Below are positions 56,559 to 64,000 of a stretch of 64,000 nt of DNA, piece after piece. Source of the stretch: Marasmius tenuissimus (taxonomy: Eukaryota > Basidiomycota > Agaricomycetes > Agaricales > Marasmiaceae). Numbering within the stretch: the first letter of the stretch is position 1; each line of letters starts with the position of its first letter. The position numbers and the translations under genes were made by a program. The notes below the pieces were generated by a model. That model was given only the letters and a program-made list of their open reading frames with translations. It ran no database searches and was not told where the DNA came from. The stretch spans positions 3,844,001 through 3,908,000 of the forward strand of contig JAQOTA010000060.1 in the NCBI GenBank assembly GCA_029532415.1, in the 5' to 3' direction.

Positions 56559-58620
56559 TCTGGGGATATCCGGGGGTGTCTGGTGATTTCCGCGTTGATC
56601 TGGATGCAGGCCCTCGGGAGGTGGAGTCGTGGAGATGGTTGGGATTTTGGGGGATTCAGAATGCGTGTTTCCTTTGAAACTCCTTCACGTCATTGAATCT
56701 TCTGCTTCTGCTCGTAGCCAGTCGTGATAACTTTGAAGTAGCTCGGAGAAGTCATTGTAGAACACGTCCAACTGGTATCGACTCGGAACGCAGCTCAGAC
56801 GCGTGCCCTCTGCCCTGCCCTAAACTGGTCCGTGCGTGGGTCCTCGAATCATTCGCCTGTCACTTATACTCGAAGGCGTTTGACATCGACCACAACGCTT
56901 CTTCCTTCCCTCCCCCCATTATCTTTGCCCTCTGTTCAAACGTCTTGTGTCCATGTAATTCTTCCGATCATCAACTGAGGGCCATATCTAATGCGGAAAG
57001 TTATGGTAATCCGGTGAGGGTCAGATCATTTTATGCTCATTGGCATCGCTTCCTCATTCTGTATTTCCTCAGTCAGGTAAATCTGTCAGTCATCTGGGTT
57101 TTAATAAATCATCGTGTGTTCAGGTACGTTCATCCTCTTACATGCACTACTAGTTGCTAACTATTCTGTGTTCTTCATCTGGCAGTCTCCAGCAGCGTTG
57201 ACAGGGTTGGCTGAGTAGTATCGGGTCGGACGGATGGCAAGAGGTACAAGGCACGGAAAGATGACGCGAGTAGATCCAGACGGAAGGGTCCTTGGGCTGG
57301 ACAAGCGCTTTGCAACTCGTTTCGGCAAGTCTTGCCATCACTTCATGTCTTCGAGGTAATTCATCTGTAGTAGTCCTTCTTCTCTTCTCTGTGTACATAT
57401 CTACGAGTATCATGAATCATAACAATGGATCCGATTATGAAGATCTGAACGGACCAGCTAACGAGAACCCATCGGAGCAACAGAAAATGTCGGATAAGTG
57501 CAGATACGCGCGGATAGGTACAGATACCGGCGGGATCAGCGGAAATTGGGCCAGACAGGTGCAGAAATAATCTGGACAGACGAGCAAACTCTGCAAATAT
57601 CTGACGTTTTCTGCGCATGCAGATTTTCTCCGAAGACGGCAGATATTCCCAGACTAGCACAGGTGCGGTTTTCACTGGGGATGAAGGTTGGAATGTCGAA
57701 AAGAAGATTGGTAGAAAGAGCGTTGCTTGATCGAAGGAGGAGATGAAGATCTTCAGAGGATATAGGTAACTGGGCTCGCAACTGAGGCTGCATTGGCTGC
57801 ATTTTGTTCTGGGTTGGAAGTCGATAAATAATTTGTTCTTGTGTATGATATAACCAGGACGCACCAAGTTTCCGGCCCTACTAGTTCAACCACCTTCGAC
57901 CTTATTGTGTTAAGGACCTATTACTTCGTTAAAGGGATCGTGAGGCGTTATACTTGAAGAACATGGAAGAAAAAGAAGACATCAGCGCGATGCAATCTGC
58001 GCCCGCCCTCGCCATTGTCCCGGCGTATACGGCCGGTGACCGGTGAACGTCGACCGGGACCGACAGTCACGTGCCACGCGGCAGTGGCGCGGTCCTAGAT
58101 CATCATTATGATTTATGATGCCTTTGAGCTTCCTCAGGCGATGGATCCATGTAGGCCGGCTTCAACGCGTTTTTAACGATGCTCGTCACACACGACCTCA
58201 CTAGTTGGTCTTGAGACTGAGAAACGTGGTGAGGGGCGTCATTGAGGCTTGAGCCAAGCTACGAATCCGAGAGCACCTTACAATAGTGCCAGGTTCTCAA
58301 CATTTCATCCACGCCATAGATTCAATCACGGATCACCGTCCCAGTTCACATCCTCCATATTCATATCCGTGTCGTCCCGTTTCCGTGTGCAATCAAACCG
58401 AGTTCGGGGACTACCATAATTCACTGAGTGTAGCGTATCTTTATCAGAGTACATCATACTGGGTATCGGTCGACTCGACAATGATATTGAATGACTCTAT
58501 GCTGGATTTTCTGGTATCCGATAACTTATTCTTCTGCGGCCCTCCTGTAAGTACAACCATGTTATTTTTGTCCCTTTGTATGAATCATCCCAACTCTCCA
58601 GCCCCCCAAGTCGTGAAACC
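56559..58620. other. Intergenic; no supported gene
   Basis: Contains a 155-aa plus frame (56693-57160) and a 168-aa minus frame (57361-57867) without recognisable features. The stretch at 57490-57680 has several related short words (GCAGAT, CAGATA, CGGCAG) and may be a decayed small repeat. Confidence 0.4.
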
Positions 58621-59230
58621 TCACGCGGAGCCAAAAGTGACGGGTACCGTTGTCAAAGCGTATTGAGGTGGCACACCTCCCTGATGATTGATCTCGGCCG
58701 TGAGCTTCCTCTTGAACATCGATAAGGATAACAAAACACACCGGCGGGCAATCTCTGGCAGTTTCGATTACGGAGACATACAGCTGAGCTCCTTGAGCTA
58801 TGTCCTTCATTGCTGGAAGGGTGAGGCTCGCAGGTGGAACGGGAGACATGGGTGGAAGACCTGGGAGCGTCACTCTCGTTTCAGACCTAATTACGCGGAA
58901 ATTAACAGACTACCCACCGAAATTGGCTGCGAGGAATTGTCCGAAGAAGTGCGTGTAGTCTCCCTCGGAGAATCCGCCCGTCGAGTTGACATTTGCGGTA
59001 GAGGGGGCGTAGTTCGTGAGCCAGACAGTGAAAGGACTGTAGCCGTCATGGCACCAGTCAGATTGGATGTAATGGAAATCGAACTGGCTTCCCGAGGAAA
59101 CTAGGGAGCCGGAGGATGGGGCAGAGATTGTCCCATGTTGGTTGGTTATCTGTCGGGCCTCGAGCTGAGGAGCACCGAAAGCACCAAGAGAGAAGAGCGA
59201 GAGACTTAGGATGCTGAGAGAGAGCTGCAT
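58621..59230 (-). CDS. Small secreted protein of an agaricomycete family
   Basis: Exons 58914-59230, 58742-58886 and 58621-58680 join in frame. A signal peptide (MQLSLSILSLSLFSLGAFG) precedes a cleavable ARQ site. The mature part reads GTISAPSSGSLVSSGSQFDF, SDWCHDGYSPFTVWLTNYAP, FFGQFLAANFGG, then after the intron SETRVTLPGLPPMSPVPPAS, LYVSVIETARDCPP and GGVPPQYALTTVPVTFG. The pattern (GTI-SP--G, W-C--GY, TVWL, VIETARTCPP) matches a conserved family of short extracellular proteins in mushrooms, of unknown function. The two Cys could form one disulfide. About 170 residues. Confidence 0.8.
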
Positions 59231-59706
59231 TTCCTGCCTACTGACACCTTTCCCAACGAGCTTTTATAGGTAGTCGAACCAACCCAGCGTCTAGCTAAGT
59301 ACTATCTTCTCACCACTCCGTGTTCTCAGCTTCCAAGCTAGCCATTCAGAGTTTGGTAAGATGGGACCTGAAGATTAAATGGACTCTGTGCCTTCTTTCT
59401 GAAACGTAGGCTTCCCGTACCTGTGAATTTGAGCCTCCCCTTGACTGAATATCGCGGCTCGCAGTGGTGGGCGCGACCGTGTGGAACAAGTCAATGAAAG
59501 AGCCGCGATAGTTCCAGGATCCCGCCACCCTTGTACAGCCCGCTGGACGAGTTCTTCCACGTTCATATTCGAACGGCCATGTTTTGCCTGCGGCGGTGAG
59601 ACAAGCCTGCACATCACTATATGTCATTGAGAAGTCTATTGTTACAAATATGTAAGTTTGACATGAGGGCGGGCATCAAATATCAATCCATATGTGTCCA
59701 TGATTC
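59231..59706. other. Intergenic between secreted protein and P450
   Basis: A minus frame at 59346-59627 (DVQACLTAAGKTWPFEYERG) has no confirmed family. The rest is promoter sequence of the secreted protein and 3' flank of the P450. Confidence 0.35.
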
Positions 59707-62073
59707 TCAATTAGAGCCTCCATTTTCATTCGCATATTGGGCCAAGACCTCCCGAAGTACATCTTCATGGGCTTTAGACCTGGGTTTGATTACGCACGGG
59801 AATGGAGCAGGACGACTGCCCTGAGTATGAGAATAGGCATGATCAATATGGACTATCGATGACTCACTGTTGAAGCGTATCTACAAACTCCATGCTTGGT
59901 TCTATCACATCTCCGTCTTCGCCGACAGCTTTCTCGATATCGAAGATCGCAAGTACGGTGGTGATAGTGATGAACGTCGTAAGGAGGGCGAAATGTTTCC
60001 CAGGACAGACCCTTCGTCCGAAACCAAAAGCAGCCATTGCGTCCCTTACGTCCGGATTTATCTTTCCGTCCTTTATCCATCTGTCTGGTTTGAAGGTGTA
60101 AGGGTCAGGATACATCTTCTCGTCGTGAAAGATGGCCCTATCATTTGAAAAGGTTGGGAAAAAGTCTGAAAATAGCTCTTTCAGAAAGGGGGGAACACCA
60201 TACCAGATGTTAGGTATGATAGATGCATTTTTTGGTATACGATATCCACGATATTCATCTTCTATCTCGACGGTGTGCATGACCCCTGCATTAAGACATC
60301 AATGGGCAGCGAATGTAAAATTCAAAGAATAGTACTCGCCGCCCGGCGCGAGTGGCTCCCATCTACCGCCAATAACAAGATGAGCAATTACAAGAATACC
60401 TCAGGCACGGAAAGAAACACACCGAAGTGCTTCTTGCATCAACGCCTCGCAATAAGGTAGCTCCGACCTTGCCTTATCCCAATCGTCGAAGTCCGGGATC
60501 CAATGTTGTCCAATCACGGAGTCGATTTCGGCCTGAGCCTTTTTCTGGTAGTCCGGGAAGCAGGTCATTGCCAGGATAAACGTCAAAAGACCGGTAAACG
60601 TTGTGTCCGATCCAGCTGAGCAAGCGACATTTGAGATCGTGAAAGCAAAAGATCAGTCCACCTACTTTCATACATTGTAGCTGCGGTATCGAACACCTCT
60701 TTCTGTTTGAACCAAGAGGCTTTACCTGTGCTCAGCTTTGTCTCAAGGTTCGACACAAACGAGGGCACTGCTTCTCCACGCCGCTATGGTTATGTATTCG
60801 TGAGTGAGATAATTCGAGAGTGAGATAGTGTCGAAGTTCCCTCACCATGGCATCAAGAGTGAAGTCATAAGCTTCCCTCCCCATTTCATCGTACGCATGT
60901 CGCCATTCTCGCGCCTTTCTTTTGAAGCCCGCACCAGGAAGCCAAGACGGAACATACTTCAGCCAAGGCAGTAAATCCTTTGGGACGGGTAAGTCACTGA
61001 GTAACCCATGAAACTAGAACGACTCGCCACTTTGAACGCCCCGGGGCTCAACGCAGTCGTGAATGCAACTACCGCTTTGTCTGCGTTCACGACATGATGG
61101 TTGCGCCGATCCTGAGCATCGATACCATAGGTCACGAAAAGTATGAGAGAACCCGACATGCTGGAAGGACCCTAATTACTCGGGCTCAACGAGGCTGGAA
61201 GAGGTATACTAACTGGTGAATATGTTCTCGATACTCCTGAGGGTTATCCAGTAGGTTCTTGAGCAGAACCCGGTTGGCCTTTAGCTGCTGGCTGTAATGC
61301 CTTTTGCCGTCTTTTACGGGGAATTCTGGAGTAGGTGTCAATACAAGGCGCTTGCAAGGAACGTACTTATACACACCGTGATGAAAAAGTTTCCTCCGTA
61401 CCTTCCACCGGTCACCATAAGGTTGCATGAGAAAGTCACCGTCCCAGCTATATTATACAAGTAATCGTTCCGAAGTTCGGCGTCGATCACGACAAAAAAA
61501 CGCACCCCATCCTATTGAATTAGTTAAGAAACGCTCTTTAGCATTCGGACCCAATTTCCTGTAGCACTTACAGATCTATTAACATAGGCAAGTGCGGACT
61601 GAAGTTTGACCTTTGAATAGGGCTATGTCAAGCCAGTGGAGAACTTAGCTTACCGACTTGAGTAGATCTTCGAGCGTTTCTCGAGCAATTCCGTGCACGC
61701 CTCATAGGAGTTCAAGGAAATAACGTGGCTGCCGGCAACATTGAGGTAGACAACGTCGGTTTCTATGGAGAAGGATGATATCAGCATTGTGCACGAACAA
61801 AAACACATGGAGCTTCACTCAAGTCCCACCCCATCTTTGCAAGCTGTTGTCCTGGAGAAGCCGTTGGCATATCCTGGTCGTCGTCAAGTCACTTTGGCGC
61901 GTTATGGTAAACGTTGATCTGGCCCATACCAAAAGATTGCCAATCACGGGATATCCTCGGGGGCCAGGAGGTAGAGGGAGTCCTTGTATGCGACTCCGTA
62001 CCCAAAGAGTAGCAAGAGCCAAGAGGATAGTCAGACCGGCGTAGTCCAACAAATTGAAGTTGTGATTGATCAT
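59707..62073 (-). CDS. Cytochrome P450 monooxygenase
   Basis: Multi-exon minus-strand gene from ATG at 62073 to TGA at 59707-59709. The N-terminus has a membrane anchor (LLDYAGLTILLALATLWV) and the proline hinge LPLPPGPRGYPVIGNLL. The I-helix oxygen-binding motif reads AGSDTT before FTGLLTFILAMTC; the ExxR motif is EALR; the PERF-type motif is PYTFKPDRW; the heme loop is FGFGRRVCPGKHFA with the Cys ligand. The last exon adds GSRPAPFPCVIKPRSKAHED. All landmark residues are present, so an active heme enzyme is expected at the ER. The architecture resembles the CYP families expanded in wood- and litter-decay fungi; the substrate cannot be inferred. One intron (after LAPG) appears to start with GC rather than GT. 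Confidence 0.9.
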
Positions 62074-64000
62074 GGTTTGACGGTCAAGAGGACTGGGGGA
62101 ATTGAGAAGTATGATGCCCCGAGAGGTCCCGGTTCGTCTTCAAATGCTCGCAAAGCAAGCTGAGGGTATTTGAGCTGGTCTAATTGCTCCCGACCTGCTA
62201 GTGATACGGGGGGATATGTCATATGGAGTATTTAGAAGATGGGAGGGGTTTTGAGGGGAAATAGAAGTGGAAGTGGAGATTCAAGCGTGAAACATGAATT
62301 CTTCGTGATGCAGTATGGGAGCTTGCCTTCCCCCAACCGGTTTCATATGACTGATACAAATGTTTTCGAAGAGGCTCGAGAGAACGTTACTGATGGAGTC
62401 TCTTCAGACTAGTTGAAGGTCGGCGTCCGATAGAGAAGAGAGCCGTCTTCTACGCAAGACTTACACTGCATAAGACCAGAATTGATTCTTCTCGAAAGTC
62501 TTTCTTGATCGTTTCCTGTTGACCTTAGTGAAGCATATTCGACAAGCACTATAGAAGACAAGCTCAGCCTAGAAGTTAGCCACTCCATCACGGTGCGAGG
62601 AAAAGAGCGTTGGTCGTGGTCCAGGAGGATGGATTAAGATAGTGCAATCAAGACTGTGATAATATTGAGTGACGAAAATTTTTAAGCTCAGCTGAGTCTA
62701 CTGGGCCCGACCGGGCCGCCTCTGAATTGAACGTTTATTCCCACCACGACTCACCCATGGCACCGTTGCAACTTGATTGGTGCCCCGCCGAATTCGCAAG
62801 ATCCCGCTACACAGGTTCAACGGTCACCCGTAAAATTGAGTACCGGTGTATCCTTTTCTCAGAGCAAGGAACTCAAGGGGTAGAGAGATGGGACTGCCTA
62901 CCGTCTTTACGAGGTCCCTGATAAGCATCCCGCACTGCATCCGACGACGTTGCCTGTCAAATAACCAAGGTATTCAAGGTCAAGATCCTTCAAAACGTTT
63001 ATGCTGCTCTGGTATCTCGTTACGGGTTCACTTCTGACAAATATGCTCCGGGGACACAGATTGAAAGCTACGCGTTGCTTTTATCGTAATCGATGCACTT
63101 AGGCTCTCTGCCCGTGCAATCCGCTCAGTCCGAACTGTACCTTCCTGTACTTCGTTAGGTCGGTTTTGAATCAAACCATTCGTCCTCATTCCTCTTAGAC
63201 GCACGGAATGCTCGAACTGCCGACAAAAGTCAATATAATAGTTAAAATAACCCTTTGCCAAGCATTCTCAAGGCTCCAATGTTGGAGCAACGATTTTAGT
63301 TCGACTCTCCTCCGGAGCGTTAGAAGGCGTTGAAGGGGTATCAAATGTTCTCTTTGGGGTTCATATTCTCCGTCTCAATGCGTCGGTATTTTTACAATCT
63401 GGACAGGAACCGTCTATATGGGGGCCTTCGGAGACATTCCGCATCAGCACCGTTTTAACTCGCGTAGGCCAGACTACTCACTGTACTGTTCCGGAAATTG
63501 GTGGCTGCCAGAAGAAGACAAGGATTGTTAAATCAAGCAATCAAAGGTGTATAGTAGACTCACTATTGCCAACAAGTCTTCTTGCAATCGTAACAGTCGG
63601 GTGGGTGTTCAGGACTGAACTTACACCGCGAACTGCTACACGATATCTATTGCGAGTGAGTAAAGTATTTGCTCTCTGGTTGGTCTATCACTGACAATCT
63701 TTTCAGGCTGCGGGATTGAGTTTAGCATTGAAATCAGGTCAACGGCATTGCGGGATCCCAAAGAAGTCGCACCAAATTCAAAGCATGGCCGCATTGAGTG
63801 TAAATGTTTCGAACGCTAAAGTTTATCAAAGAACAGGCCATGAGTCTTCGGAGCAGGGTCGATTGTAAAGCACACCTACAAGCGACGGCGGCACATTGAC
63901 GGGAAGGAAGGGGGTGACTGTTCTGAGATAGGCCTATGGGTTTTTAAGGGACGAGGCCGGTCAAAGCAGGCGGTGTTAGGAATAACGATAAGCTTATGCG
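62074..64000. other. Intergenic to the window edge; no supported gene
   Basis: The left 300 bp is the P450 promoter. Frames at 62727-62921, 62846-63037 and 63028-63261 have no recognisable domain. A partial gene extending past 64000 cannot be excluded. Confidence 0.4.

Noticed and set aside
59346..59627. Possible exon of a FAD-linked oxidase (DVQACLTAAG)
   Set aside because: The resemblance covers only about ten residues, and no flavin-binding or covalent-attachment motif follows.

Overview
The window looks like the genome of an agaricomycete fungus (Basidiomycota). Genes are dense and carry many short (about 45-65 bp) GT-AG introns. The gene content fits too: a local expansion of fungal tyrosine-kinase-like (TKL) kinases with an HGDLKG catalytic loop, F-box proteins, paired CsbD-like stress proteins, a chitin deacetylase, a P450, and a KDZ-type DNA transposon. 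The species is not identified.

Layout. 1-12.4 kb is a same-strand cluster of TKL kinases: the 3' end of copy A, active-looking copy B, pseudokinase C, and copy D fused to a DUF6699-like domain. A decayed BCS1-like AAA ATPase lies between A and B. A fifth copy, E, starts at 12423 and is cut in its first exon by a 14,160-bp element (12447-26606). That element has perfect 22-bp terminal inverted repeats and an 8-bp target-site duplication (CCAATATC). It carries a large KDZ transposase fused to a Ulp1-type C48 protease (minus strand) and three further genes. It also hosts two younger insertions: a 633-bp hAT-like non-autonomous element inside the transposase reading frame, and a 715-bp solo LTR. 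Kinase E resumes at 26615 and ends at 28109, followed by a small C2H2 zinc-finger gene.

28.8-32.2 kb is repeat-rich and essentially gene-free. From 32.2 to 35.0 kb lie two relics of a P-loop GTPase family. One is a decayed copy. The other is an unusual chimera in which the GTPase P-loop exon and coiled-coil tail are joined in frame to a divergent ubiquitin. The intact member of the family is at 46.6-48.0 kb. The remainder is ordinary fungal gene space: a GPI-type chitin deacetylase (35.5-37.5), a cupin_5/DUF985 protein (39.3-40.1), two CsbD-like genes flanking an F-box gene (41.0-45.2), an APH-fold phosphotransferase (49.9-50.7), an MFS exporter (52.1-53.9), a second F-box gene (55.0-56.6), a small secreted protein (58.6-59.2) and a cytochrome P450 (59.7-62.1).

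The nesting gives a relative history. The kinase array expanded first, the KDZ element then landed in kinase E, and the hAT-like element and LTR landed inside the KDZ element. All three insertions keep identical target-site duplications, so they look fairly young.
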